A stretch of 64,000 nucleotides of DNA from Paracoccaceae bacterium. GTDB lineage: Bacteria; Pseudomonadota; Alphaproteobacteria; Rhodobacterales; Rhodobacteraceae. The notes under the pieces are model-generated. The model was not told the DNA's origin. It was given only the letters and a program-made list of their open reading frames with translations, and ran no database searches. Position numbers and translations under genes: made by a program. The DNA lies in NCBI GenBank assembly GCA_019454225.1, contig CP075370.1:1106001-1170000 (forward strand). Direction: 5' to 3'. Position 1 is the stretch's first letter, and each line of letters opens with the position of its first letter. This document shows, in pieces, positions 52,447-61,229 of the stretch.

Positions 52447-53148
52447 TTACTGGCCGACGCTGACCCGATAGGCCCTGAAACCGGTGCTGGCCTTCATCCC
52501 ATGTACAGTGCCTTGCGGGATGAAGAACACCTGCCCGGCGCGGAAGACCTGAGAAACCCCGCCGGGTTCGTTGACCTCCACCTCGCCGGAAAGAAGCTGG
52601 ACAAGCATATGCGCCTGCGCAGCGTCCAAGGGACTTTCGAAGGCGCCGGATGCGATGTGCCGCACCACCATCGTGCCGGGATCATTGCGATAAACGATGG
52701 CCCCGTCGCTTTCCGGCGGCTGGCGCAGGACGATCACACCGCCCTCGGCGCTGGCCTTGACCGGCATGCCGGCCGCCGGATCGGCGAGCGTCAGGTAGAC
52801 CTTGCGCAGGTAGCCGTCCTGCTTCCAGCTTGTCGGGATGCCCTGGTGAAAGCACACCGAATCCCCCGCCTTGGCCGTCACCGCGCCACCCTCGCCGTTG
52901 ACCATGGCAAAGGCGCCTTCCAGCACCAGGATGAATTCGTCGGTCGGATAGGGGCCGAACGCCTCTTGCATCGTGGTGGTGTCCCAGATGCCGACCGAAA
53001 GGCCGATCGACTCGTCCTCGAAATACAGGTGGTAGTTCTGCACCGGCAGCGCCGACTGGAAGGTCGCGGGGTCTAGCTCCAGCGGTTGCAGGCCCGCGCC
53101 GTCGGGGCCCGCGGGGTCAAGACGGATCACACGGGGGTTCGCGTGCAT
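52447..53148 (-). CDS. Bicupin protein
   Basis: This 233-aa protein has two cupin folds. The first contains GPYPTDEFILVLEGAFAMVN and AGDSVCFHQGIPTSW, the second SGEVEVNEPGG and AGQVFFIPQGTVHGMKA. The metal-binding His/Glu set is reduced, so it may bind a ligand rather than catalyse. The Cupin_3-like first domain resembles small-molecule-binding cupins. It is divergent from the ABC transporter operon and shares its control region with the operator at 53227, so it may be regulated with it. The function is unknown. Confidence 0.75.
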   Translation of the reverse strand: MHANPRVIRLDPAGPDGAGLQPLELDPATFQSALPVQNYHLYFEDESIGLSVGIWDTTTMQEAFGPYPTDEFILVLEGAFAMVNGEGGAVTAKAGDSVCFHQGIPTSWKQDGYLRKVYLTLADPAAGMPVKASAEGGVIVLRQPPESDGAIVYRNDPGTMVVRHIASGAFESPLDAAQAHMLVQLLSGEVEVNEPGGVSQVFRAGQVFFIPQGTVHGMKASTGFRAYRVSVGQ

Positions 53149-53226
53149 GGCGGTTCTCCTGTCGTCGGCGGCATTTGCGATGGCGTGCAGGAAACGCTTG
53201 ACTCGGGGGGCCTGTCAATGAATTGA

Positions 53227-53246
53227 TTGAATGAACGTTCAGTGAA
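53227..53246. promoter_or_regulatory. BetI/TetR-type operator, copy 2
   Basis: The site contains the perfect palindrome TGAACGTTCA (53232-53241) with flanking TTGAA and TGAA. It lies between the cupin gene (-) and the ABC operon (+) and matches the site at 47782-47801. BetI, the choline-responsive repressor, binds closely similar TGAACGTTCA dyads. The regulator encoded at 57302 is the obvious candidate. Confidence 0.65.
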
Positions 53247-53331
53247 TTAAGGCAGGCCGGCGCCTGCACCGCCGGCCACGCAGCAGGCACCCGGCAACCG
53301 GGCAGGCCACACAGACAGGAGGGTGATGCCG

Positions 53332-54456
53332 ATGGACATTCTCGACCAGTTGGGCGCGATGCGCGAAGGCAAGCTCAGCCGCCGGGCGTTCACCCGGTCG
53401 CTGGCTTCGGTCGGCATCGTGTCGGTAACGATACCGCTCATGCCCCGCCGCGTACTGGCCGCGCCCGAGGATCACGCGACATGGTTCACATGGGGCGGAT
53501 TCGACGATCCTGCGTTCTTTGAGGACTATGTCGCGAAACACGGCGAGCTTCCGAACTTTTCGACCTATGGTTCGGCGGAAGAGGCGTTGAACAAGCTGAA
53601 GTCGGGTTTTGTCGCCGATATCGTGATGCCCTGCCTTTCGGATGTGCCGCGCTGGTCGGACACTGGCCTGTTCCAGCCGATTGATCCGACACGGCTGTCG
53701 AACTGGCCTGATGTGATCCCCGAGTTGTGGGATGTGGCGTACAACCGCGCGGGCGACAAGATCTGGATGATGCCATGGGAATGGGGCCAGACTTCGGTGG
53801 CCTACCGCACGGATCTGTATGATCTGGAAGGCGCGGAAGAAAGCTGGGACATGCTGTGGAACGCCAAATACTCGGGGCGTCTGGGTATGCTGGCGGGCGG
53901 CGGTGATGCATGGTGGTGCGCGGCGATCAAGGCGGGCGTGCCCTTTGACCAGATCCATACGGACGAGGCGTTCGAGAAGATTTCAGCGGCCCTGCGCGAA
54001 CAGCGCCCTCTGATCCGGATGTATACCGATGACACCACCTCCAGCGACACAGCTTTGGCGGCTGGTGAGATTGTTGCGGTCATGGCGTGGAACAGTTCGG
54101 TGGTCAGTCTGACCGGGCAGGGCGTGCCGGTGAAATTCGCCAAGCCAAAGGAAGGGGCGCTGACATGGGTCTGCGGGCAGATGTTGCACAAGGACGCGCC
54201 CAAGCTTGAAAGCGCCTACGAGGTGCTGGACACGCTGATCAGCGAGAAGGCGTCAGTCTACCAGATGAGCGGCTATGGCTATGGTGCGGCCAACCGCAAG
54301 GCGTTTGATTCATTTTCCGACGAGGATCTGGCCAACCTTGGCCTGTCCCGGAACCCGCTGGACATCCTGCAAGCCGGGCATTTCGGCAGTCCGCAATCGG
54401 CCGAATGGGACCAGCGCATGACCTCGACCTGGGAACAGATCAAGCTGGGGTTCTAG
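53332..54456 (+). CDS. Polyamine/opine-type ABC transporter, substrate-binding protein
   Basis: This 374-aa periplasmic protein has a twin-arginine-like signal (KLSRRAFTRSLASVGIVSV) and probable cleavage near VLAA-PED. The mature part resembles PotD/PotF proteins (ATWFTWGGFDDPAFFEDY, LNKLKSGFVADIVMPCLSD, MMPWEWGQTSVAYRTDLYD). Those bind polyamines, but the same family also carries choline, betaine-like and opine substrates. The ATG at 53332 lies eight bases after AGGAGGG; two ATG/GTG codons before it are too close. It leads an eight-gene run to 60806. Confidence 0.88.
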   Translation: MDILDQLGAMREGKLSRRAFTRSLASVGIVSVTIPLMPRRVLAAPEDHATWFTWGGFDDPAFFEDYVAKHGELPNFSTYGSAEEALNKLKSGFVADIVMPCLSDVPRWSDTGLFQPIDPTRLSNWPDVIPELWDVAYNRAGDKIWMMPWEWGQTSVAYRTDLYDLEGAEESWDMLWNAKYSGRLGMLAGGGDAWWCAAIKAGVPFDQIHTDEAFEKISAALREQRPLIRMYTDDTTSSDTALAAGEIVAVMAWNSSVVSLTGQGVPVKFAKPKEGALTWVCGQMLHKDAPKLESAYEVLDTLISEKASVYQMSGYGYGAANRKAFDSFSDEDLANLGLSRNPLDILQAGHFGSPQSAEWDQRMTSTWEQIKLGF

Positions 54457-54459
54457 GGC

Positions 54460-55350
54460 ATGACCGCCGCGCTGGCCCGCCCGAATGCGCTGACGCGGTT
54501 CCTTCACCGGCACGAAGGCTGGCGCGGGCATCTGCTGCTGGCACCCGCGCTGATCCTGATGGCGGCGGCGATCCTGTTTCCCCTGGGCATGACGCTGACC
54601 ATGAGCACATGGTCGCTGGCGGGTTACGATATCGACCCAACGCCGGGCATGGGCAATTACACTGCCATGGTGGAGAACCCGATGTTCCGGGTTCTGATCC
54701 TGCGGACGCTGGTGATCGCGCTGACATGCACGGCGTTCACGGTGATCCTGGTCTATCCGATGGCCTACTTCGTAGCCTTCCATACGCATCGCAACAAGGC
54801 GCTGTGGCTGATCGTGCTGACCCTGCCGTTCTGGACGAGCTATCTGCTGCGGGTCTTTGCGTGGAAAGTGGTGCTGGGCTACGAGGGGGTGCTGAACACC
54901 GGTCTTCTGTCCCTTGGCATCGTGGACGAGCCGGTGGCGGCGCTTCTGTACAGCCAGACCGCCGTGACGATCGTGCTGGCCCATTCCTGGGCGGCGTTCG
55001 CGATCCTGCCGATCTATGTCAGCCTCGAAAAGATCAACCGCACCTATCTGGAGGCCGCTGCAGACCTGGGCGACGGTCCGGCGCGGCGGTTCTGGCGGAT
55101 CACCTTTCCGCTGTCGCTGCCGGGGGTGTTGGCCGCCTTCATCATGATGTTCGTGCCCACGATGGGCGAATACATCACGCCGCTGATGGTCGGCGGACCC
55201 GACAGCATGATGATTGGCAATCTGGTGCAGGCGATGTTCGGACCGATGAACAACTGGCCTGCGGGCGCGGCGCTGGCGGTGGTGATGATGCTTACCATCG
55301 CCACGGCCGGGCTGGCCTTTGTGGGCGTCAATCGGCTGGTCCAGAGGTAG
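54460..55350 (+). CDS. ABC transporter permease (PotB type)
   Basis: This 296-aa membrane protein has six helices, with LLLAPALILMAAAILFPLGM at the N-terminus. Its coupling loop LEAAADLGDGPARRFWRITF carries the EAA motif of the PotB/HisM type. It begins 3 bp after the binding-protein gene and is followed by the second permease after 3 bp. With PotC it would form the heterodimeric channel. Confidence 0.9.
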   Translation: MTAALARPNALTRFLHRHEGWRGHLLLAPALILMAAAILFPLGMTLTMSTWSLAGYDIDPTPGMGNYTAMVENPMFRVLILRTLVIALTCTAFTVILVYPMAYFVAFHTHRNKALWLIVLTLPFWTSYLLRVFAWKVVLGYEGVLNTGLLSLGIVDEPVAALLYSQTAVTIVLAHSWAAFAILPIYVSLEKINRTYLEAAADLGDGPARRFWRITFPLSLPGVLAAFIMMFVPTMGEYITPLMVGGPDSMMIGNLVQAMFGPMNNWPAGAALAVVMMLTIATAGLAFVGVNRLVQR

Positions 55351-55353
55351 GCG

Positions 55354-56169
55354 ATGGCAAGGTACACCGGGTTCTATCAGCCGAACCGCCCGCTGGCCGT
55401 CTATGCGGCGGTCTTTGCGGTGCTGCTGTATCTGCCGATCCTGTTCATCCCATTGTTTTCCTTCAACGCGGGCGTCTATGTGAAGTTCCCGCTTCAAGGC
55501 TTCACGCTGGATTGGTACGCCGACCTCTTCAGCCGCGAGCCGCTGCTTCGCGCGTTCTGGAACAGCATTGAGGTCGCGCTCTTCGTCAGCGTGCTGTGTA
55601 CAGCCATCGCCATCCCTGCCGCACTTGCTATCGCGCGCTACCGCATGCCGGGCAAGGCGCCTGCGGTGGGGTTCATCATGCTGCCGCTGGTGCTGCCCGG
55701 GCTGATCCTGGGCGTGGCACTGCTGACGCTGCTCAACCGGATGGGGGTGCAACTGTCGCTGGTCACCGTGACCATCGGGCACATAGTGATCTGCCTGCCC
55801 TACGCGATTTCCGTGCTGCTGCCGCGCTTCATCGGGTTCAACCGGTCGCTGGAGGAAGCCTCGGCCGACCTGGGCGAGCCGCCCCTGCAGACCTTCTGGC
55901 GCGTGACGCTGCCCTGCAACATGCCGGGCATCCTTGCCTGCCTGTTGATGACCTTCACCATCTCGTTCGACGAGTTCTTCATGGCCTTCTTCCTGTCTGG
56001 CGCGCAGTCCACCTTGCCGATGTACATCTGGGGCCAGCTGCGGTTCCCGCAGGATTTCCCGTCGCTCTTGGCGCTGTCCACGCTGATCCTGCTGGCGAGT
56101 TTCATCCTGGTCTTCACCAGCCTGCGCCTGATGCGCGTGGGCCAGCCGCAAGCGGGGGCCGGGCGATGA
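55354..56169 (+). CDS. ABC transporter permease (PotC type)
   Basis: This 271-aa membrane protein has six helices. It includes LYLPILFIPLFSFNAGVYVK and the EAA loop LEEASADLGEPPLQTFWRVT. The stop overlaps the ATPase start (ATGA). It completes the channel of this transporter. Confidence 0.9.
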   Translation: MARYTGFYQPNRPLAVYAAVFAVLLYLPILFIPLFSFNAGVYVKFPLQGFTLDWYADLFSREPLLRAFWNSIEVALFVSVLCTAIAIPAALAIARYRMPGKAPAVGFIMLPLVLPGLILGVALLTLLNRMGVQLSLVTVTIGHIVICLPYAISVLLPRFIGFNRSLEEASADLGEPPLQTFWRVTLPCNMPGILACLLMTFTISFDEFFMAFFLSGAQSTLPMYIWGQLRFPQDFPSLLALSTLILLASFILVFTSLRLMRVGQPQAGAGR

Positions 56170-57305
56170 ACGTGCAGGGCGGGATACAAACGGATGCCAC
56201 GGCGGCGACGGGCGCGGTGATGATCTCGGTCCGCGGGGTCAACAAGTCCTTCGGCCGGGTCAAGGCGGTGCAGGACGTGTCGATCGACATCCGGCAGGGC
56301 GAGTTCTTTTCTCTGCTGGGCGCCTCGGGGTCGGGCAAGACCACGCTGCTGCGGATGATCGCGGGGTTCGAGGGCGTGACCTCGGGCACCATCCTGATCG
56401 ATGGGCAGGAAATGCAGGAGTTTCCGCCGCATTTGCGCCCGGTCAACATGGTGTTCCAGAACTACGCGATCTTTCCGCACCTGAACGTGCGCGACAACAT
56501 TGCCTACGGCCTGCGCCGCCTTGGCCTGCCCAAGGACCGGCAAGAGGCGATGGTCGGCGAGATGCTGGAGATGATCGCCCTGCCCGGGTATGGCGACCGG
56601 CGCGCGAACGAATTGTCGGGCGGGCAGCAGCAGCGCGTGGCGCTGGCGCGCGCGCTGATCCTGAAGCCGAAGGTCCTGCTGCTGGACGAACCCCTTGGCG
56701 CGCTGGACAAGCAGTTGCGCCAACAGATGCAACTGGAGTTGCGGCTGTTGCAGCAGCGGCTGGGGATCACCTTCCTTCTGGTGACGCACGACCAGGAAGA
56801 GGCGCTGACCCTGTCGGACCGCGTGGCGGTGATGGCGGCGGGACGCGTGGTGCAGGTCGACACGCCCTCGGTGCTTTATGAGTGTCCGCACAATCGCACG
56901 GTGGCCGGGTTCATCGGCTCGATGAACTTCTTTCCCGGCATCCTGCGCCCGTCAGGTGAGGTCGAGGTTGTGGGGCTGGGCCAGATCACTGTGGCGGGTC
57001 TTGGCGCGCGTCACGCCACGGGCGGGGCGGTCACGGTCGCGATCCGCCCTGAAAAGCTGGCGTTGACCGCGCGCAAGCCCGAAGGGCGGGCCGTCGAAGG
57101 GGTGGTGCAGGCGCAGCAGTATCTGGGCGGACGGCACATGCTGCATGTCGGGCTTGCAGGCCACCGGACGCCGGTCGCCGTGGCGCTGCAAGAGACGGGC
57201 GACGACATGGCGCAAGGCCAGACGGTCTGGATGACGTGGAAGGACGATGCGATCCTGATACTTGATGCGGACGAGACCGGACAGCACGCAAGAGGAACGC
57301 GATGA
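56166..57305 (+). CDS. ABC transporter ATP-binding protein (PotA type)
   Basis: This 379-aa protein has Walker A GASGSGKTTLLRMIAGFE, Q loop MVFQNYAIFPHLNVRDN, signature [17 protein letters not shown], Walker B LLLDEPLGALDKQLRQQ and an H loop VTHDQEEALTLSDRV. A C-terminal TOBE domain (from about 290, IRPEKLALTARKPEG) follows. This is the spermidine/putrescine and related importer type. It overlaps the TetR gene by ATGA. Confidence 0.93.
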   Translation: MNVQGGIQTDATAATGAVMISVRGVNKSFGRVKAVQDVSIDIRQGEFFSLLGASGSGKTTLLRMIAGFEGVTSGTILIDGQEMQEFPPHLRPVNMVFQNYAIFPHLNVRDNIAYGLRRLGLPKDRQEAMVGEMLEMIALPGYGDRRANELSGGQQQRVALARALILKPKVLLLDEPLGALDKQLRQQMQLELRLLQQRLGITFLLVTHDQEEALTLSDRVAVMAAGRVVQVDTPSVLYECPHNRTVAGFIGSMNFFPGILRPSGEVEVVGLGQITVAGLGARHATGGAVTVAIRPEKLALTARKPEGRAVEGVVQAQQYLGGRHMLHVGLAGHRTPVAVALQETGDDMAQGQTVWMTWKDDAILILDADETGQHARGTR

Positions 57306-57961
57306 ACGAAGCCAGCCCGAAACCCGGCGCCCCGCGCAGCAGTAGGGCCGAAGCAAAGGCTGAGCGACGGCTGCAACTGATCGAGGCGATGATCGACTGC
57401 ATTGCGAAGTTCGGTCTTTCCGGCACCACGATGGCCAAGGTGACCGAGCTTGCGGGCGTGTCGGTCGGGCTGGCGAACTTTCATTTCGACAGCAAGGAAC
57501 GCCTGTTCGAGGCCGTGTTGCAGCATCTTGCGGATGAACAACGCGCGCTTTGGCAATCCCGCCTGCAGGGGCCGGACCGATCCAGCGCCGACCTTCTGCG
57601 CGCCATCGTTGAATCTCGCTTTCACCCGGCGATCTGTGCGCGGCGCAAGCTGGCGGTGTGGTTCGCCTTTTATGGCGACGCAGGCGCGCGCGACATCTAT
57701 CGCCGCGCCGTGGGGGATGTAGATGACGAACGGCTGGAGGCCAGTGCCGCGCTGATCGCGGAGATGATCGAAGAGGCCGGCTACGTCGGGATCGACCCGG
57801 TAGAAACCGTGCTGACCACCGAAGCGATGTGGGACGGGCTCTGGCTCAACATGCTGCTTTATCCCAATGAGTTCCGCCGCTCTGTCTGCCGCGACCGGGC
57901 GATGCGCATGATCGCCATGCTGTTCCCGAGGCATTTCGACATCGGCCCCGCAACGGACTGA
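57302..57961 (+). CDS. TetR-family regulator, BetI-like
   Basis: This 219-aa protein has an N-terminal TetR helix-turn-helix (about 25-70: ERRLQLIEAMIDCIAKFGLS, TMAKVTELAGVSVGLANFHF, DSKERLFEAVL). The NFHF form with a following long core domain (CARRKLAVWFAFYGDAGARD and LWLNMLLYP) resembles BetI rather than AcrR. BetI senses choline-type compounds. It is inside the operon it probably controls, and two BetI-type operators are found at 47782 and 53227. The ligand is presumably the transported amine or betaine. Confidence 0.85.
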   Translation: MNEASPKPGAPRSSRAEAKAERRLQLIEAMIDCIAKFGLSGTTMAKVTELAGVSVGLANFHFDSKERLFEAVLQHLADEQRALWQSRLQGPDRSSADLLRAIVESRFHPAICARRKLAVWFAFYGDAGARDIYRRAVGDVDDERLEASAALIAEMIEEAGYVGIDPVETVLTTEAMWDGLWLNMLLYPNEFRRSVCRDRAMRMIAMLFPRHFDIGPATD

Positions 57962-57979
57962 TCCAGAGGTTTACCCGCC

Positions 57980-60055
57980 ATGACCCGCGACCCGCGCTAT
58001 GACATTCTCTTCACCCCGGTAAGGATCGGCCCGGTGACGACGAAGAACCGTTTCTATCAGGTGCCGCATTGCACCGGCATGGGCTGGGCGCGCCCACGGA
58101 CGGTGGCGGAAATGCGCGGGGTCAAGGCGCAGGGTGGTTGGGGGGTGGTCAATACCGAGTACTGCTCGATCCACCCCGCATCTGACGATCAACTGCATAT
58201 CTCGGCAAGCCTCTGGGATGACGGCGACATCCGAAGCCATCGGCTCATGACCGACAAGGTACATGAACACGGCGCCCTCGCCGGAGTCGAGCTTTGGTAT
58301 GGCGGCTCGCGCAGCGCGAACCTTGCCACCCGGCTGGTGTCGATGGACGTGGCCAGCCGCCCCAATGGCCTGGGCCACCCCTTTCAGTCCCGCGCGATGG
58401 ACCGCGAGGATATCCGCAACTTCCGCCGCTGGCACCGCAACGCGGCACTGCGGGCCAAGGCGGCCGAATTCGATCTGGTCTATGTCTATGCGACGCACAA
58501 CTACCTCCTGGCGCATTTCCTCGACCCCGAGACGAACACGCGCAGCGACGAATATGGCGGGTCGCTGGAGAACCGCACCCGTCTGGTGCGCGAGCTGATC
58601 GAGGAGACGAAGGACGCCGTGGGCGACCGCTGCGCCGTAGCCGTCCGCTTTGCCGCCGATGCCGAGACAGGCGAAGATGGCCGTCCGACCATTGGAGAAC
58701 GGCAGGATATGTTCGCCATGCTGGCCGAACTGCCCGACCTGTGGGACATCAACATCCAGGATTATTCGCTGGAAATGGGTCCGTCGCGGTTTGCAAAGGA
58801 AGGCTCGCTTGAACCCTACATGGCCTGGGTCAAGTCGATGACGACCAAGCCCGTGGTGACTGTGGGCCGCTTCACCTCGCCCGACACCATGGTCAGGATG
58901 ATCAAGTCTGGTGTCACCGATATGATCGGCGCGGCGCGGCCCTCCATTGCCGACCCCTACCTGCCGAAGAAGATCGAGGAAGGGCGGCTGGAGGACATCC
59001 GCGAATGCATCGGCTGCAACGTCTGCTATTCCGGCGACAGCCTGTCGGTGCCGATCCGCTGCACGCAGAACCCCACGATGGGCGAGGAATGGCGGCGCGG
59101 CTGGCACCCGGAAAAGATCGACGCCAAGGGATCGGATACCCAGGTGCTGATCGTCGGCGCGGGGCCTGCGGGGTTGGAAGCCGCCTGCGCGCTGGGTCAG
59201 CGCGGCTATCGTGTGGCGCTGGCCGAAGCCGCGCGTGTGCTGGGCGGCCGTGTGGTTCGCGAGGCGGCGCTGCCGGGGATGAGCGAATATATCCGCGTGC
59301 GCGACTACCGTGCCGGGCAGATCGCGAAGATGCCCAATGTCGAGGTCTATCTGGAAAGCCGCCTGACGGCCGAGGACATCCGCGACTTCGGCGCCGACCA
59401 TGTGGTGATCGCCACCGGCGCCCGCTGGCGGCGCGACCTGTTCGGGGCCAAGCGGTTCGAACCCATCGCTGACGCGGGCACGCAGATATTCACCCCCGAC
59501 GACATCATGGACGGCCGCCTGCCCGACGGGCCGACGGTGATCTATGACGCCGACGGCTATTACATGGGGGGTGTGATCGCCGTCCGTCTCCGCAAGGCGG
59601 GGCTGGAGGTGACGCTGGTGACACCGGATGACCGTGTGTCACGATGGACCGAGAACACCGGCGAAGGCTGGCGCGTGCCGGGATACCTCATGGGAATGGG
59701 GGTGAACCTTCTGACGGCGCATGGCATGCAGTGGTTCGACGGGGAAGCGGTGACGCTCGCCTGCGAACACTCCGGGCGCGAGAAGGTTCTGACAGCCGCG
59801 AACCTGGTGCTGGTGGGCCAGCGCGCCCCGGTCGATGACCTCTATCACGCGCTGAAGGACGCGGGCCCCCTGCCGTTTACCCTTGCCCGCATCGGCGATG
59901 CCGAGGCGCCCGCGATCATCGCCGCTGCCACCTATGCCGGGCACCGCTACGCCCGGGAACTTGACCGCCCCATCGACATCGATCTGCCCATGCAGCATGA
60001 AAAGATCGATGTCGGTGCCGAACTTCCACCCGCTTGGCGCGCGGCGGCAGAGTGA
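57980..60055 (+). CDS. Trimethylamine/dimethylamine-dehydrogenase-like FMN and Fe-S flavoprotein
   Basis: This 691-aa protein begins with an old-yellow-enzyme-type barrel (about 5-340) containing FYQVPHCTGMGWARPRTVAE, YGGSLENRTRLVRELIEET and VGRFTSPDTMVRMI. A 4Fe-4S site follows in ECIGCNVCYSGDSLSV with a fourth Cys at RCTQNP. The C-terminal half (from about 390) is the FAD/NAD(P)-like fold VLIVGAGPAGLEAACALGQR. This is the layout of trimethylamine dehydrogenase, and it is shared with N-methylproline (stachydrine) and histamine dehydrogenases. It oxidatively removes an N-methyl group. Substrate not decidable from sequence alone. Confidence 0.88.
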   Translation: MTRDPRYDILFTPVRIGPVTTKNRFYQVPHCTGMGWARPRTVAEMRGVKAQGGWGVVNTEYCSIHPASDDQLHISASLWDDGDIRSHRLMTDKVHEHGALAGVELWYGGSRSANLATRLVSMDVASRPNGLGHPFQSRAMDREDIRNFRRWHRNAALRAKAAEFDLVYVYATHNYLLAHFLDPETNTRSDEYGGSLENRTRLVRELIEETKDAVGDRCAVAVRFAADAETGEDGRPTIGERQDMFAMLAELPDLWDINIQDYSLEMGPSRFAKEGSLEPYMAWVKSMTTKPVVTVGRFTSPDTMVRMIKSGVTDMIGAARPSIADPYLPKKIEEGRLEDIRECIGCNVCYSGDSLSVPIRCTQNPTMGEEWRRGWHPEKIDAKGSDTQVLIVGAGPAGLEAACALGQRGYRVALAEAARVLGGRVVREAALPGMSEYIRVRDYRAGQIAKMPNVEVYLESRLTAEDIRDFGADHVVIATGARWRRDLFGAKRFEPIADAGTQIFTPDDIMDGRLPDGPTVIYDADGYYMGGVIAVRLRKAGLEVTLVTPDDRVSRWTENTGEGWRVPGYLMGMGVNLLTAHGMQWFDGEAVTLACEHSGREKVLTAANLVLVGQRAPVDDLYHALKDAGPLPFTLARIGDAEAPAIIAAATYAGHRYARELDRPIDIDLPMQHEKIDVGAELPPAWRAAAE

Positions 60056-60243
60056 GGACGCGCAGGCGAACCCTGCTTCTGGGCTTTGCGCTGCTGGGCC
60101 TGGGACTTTTGGCCTGGGCCGCTGCGCAGCGCCTGCCCGTCGGCGCAGAGGATTCCCCCGCGATCGCCTGTTCAAGCTGCGACGCCCGCCATCAGAACAC
60201 CGCCCGCGTCCGCGCCCTCTTGGCCAAGGAGGCCATGCCATGA
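60052..60243 (+). CDS. Small membrane-anchored CxxC protein
   Basis: This 63-aa protein (GTG start overlapping the previous stop) has an Arg-rich head (RTRRRTLLLG), one hydrophobic helix (FALLGLGLLAWAAAQ) and an exported or periplasmic tail with IACSSCDARHQNTARVRALL. The CSSC pair and following His could bind a metal or act as a thiol pair, but CxxCxxxH is not a heme-c site. Its position between the flavoprotein and the MOSC-like gene with stop-start overlaps suggests translational coupling. I do not recognise the family. A start 18 bp upstream is possible. Confidence 0.55.
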   Translation: MRTRRRTLLLGFALLGLGLLAWAAAQRLPVGAEDSPAIACSSCDARHQNTARVRALLAKEAMP

Positions 60244-60806
60244 ACGCCCTGCCCCCCGATTTCGCCGATCTCGCCAGCCTTGAGGCCGCCTTGCCCGAGG
60301 TCCTTGCAGCGCCCCGCACCGATGGCCCGATCCGCCTCCTGTGCGCACGGCCAAAGCCCAACCAGCGCAACTTTCCCGAAAGCCTGACCTTGACCCGGGC
60401 CACCGGTGTCCTGGGCGACTTCGAGGCCTCGCGTCCCTGGCTGACCCTGCCCGATGGCAGCCCCGATCCGCGCAATCAGGTCAGTTTGACGTCCGCGCGC
60501 GTCCTGGATCTGGTCTGGCGCTCGCGCGAGCCTCGCCTCCATCCGGGCGACAACATCGCCGTCGACCTCGATCTCAGCCGCGCCAACCTGCCCACAGGCA
60601 CCTTGCTCAAAGCCGGCACCGCGATCCTGCGCGTCAGCGACGAACCGAACGACGGTTGCGCCAAGTGGAAGGTCCGCTGCGGCAAGGACGCCTATCGCTG
60701 GGTGCGCGCCGAAGCCACCGCCCACTATCGCCTGCGCGGAATCTACTGTTCGGTCGAGCAGGATGGAGTCGTGACCTTGAACGACACGGTCTCTCTCTTG
60801 GTGTGA
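60240..60806 (+). CDS. MOSC-like domain protein
   Basis: This 188-aa protein contains QVSLTSARVLDLVWRSREPR, HPGDNIAVDLDLSRANLPTG and RVSDEPNDGCAKWKVRCGKD, with the conserved cysteine in NDGCAKW. These match the small stand-alone MOSC proteins, where GCAKW follows a GDN-type turn. It overlaps the preceding gene by ATGA and ends the eight-gene operon that starts at 53332. Its part in amine breakdown is unknown. A sulfur- or cofactor-related role is possible. Confidence 0.7.
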   Translation: MNALPPDFADLASLEAALPEVLAAPRTDGPIRLLCARPKPNQRNFPESLTLTRATGVLGDFEASRPWLTLPDGSPDPRNQVSLTSARVLDLVWRSREPRLHPGDNIAVDLDLSRANLPTGTLLKAGTAILRVSDEPNDGCAKWKVRCGKDAYRWVRAEATAHYRLRGIYCSVEQDGVVTLNDTVSLLV

Positions 60807-60910
60807 CTTCAGTCGATGGAGGGACTGGGGTGCCACTAGTTTGGTATACGCCCGCCTCGTTCGGTTTCTGCTGCCTTTTGCCTGCCAACGCCCTTTGAAA
60901 CAAAAGAAAA

Positions 60911-60930
60911 AGGGCCCCAATCGGGGCCCT
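60911..60930 (-). terminator. Terminator of tRNA-Ser
   Basis: AGGGCCCC and GGGGCCCT pair over 8 bp. On the reverse strand the stem is followed by TTTTTCTTTTG. It lies 24 bp after the 3' end of the reverse-strand tRNA and is a good Rho-independent terminator for it. Confidence 0.8.
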
Positions 60931-60953
60931 TGGACGGATTCGGTGTCTGAATG

Positions 60954-61041
<88 letters not shown>

Positions 61042-61229
61042 ATCGCAGGCTCTGGAGATCGCTGCCCGCGATCTTGGTCATCGCCGCAGCGGTCTAGGAC
61101 AGCGGGCGGGATGACGCAAGCGGGCCCGCAAGCTTGCGCGCTTTGAGGGTCGTGGCACGGTCTGTCGCTGCCGCTGCATACCGCTGCGGTTCCCCAGAAC
61201 CCCAACCCGGCGGCCTGAAATCGACGTGT

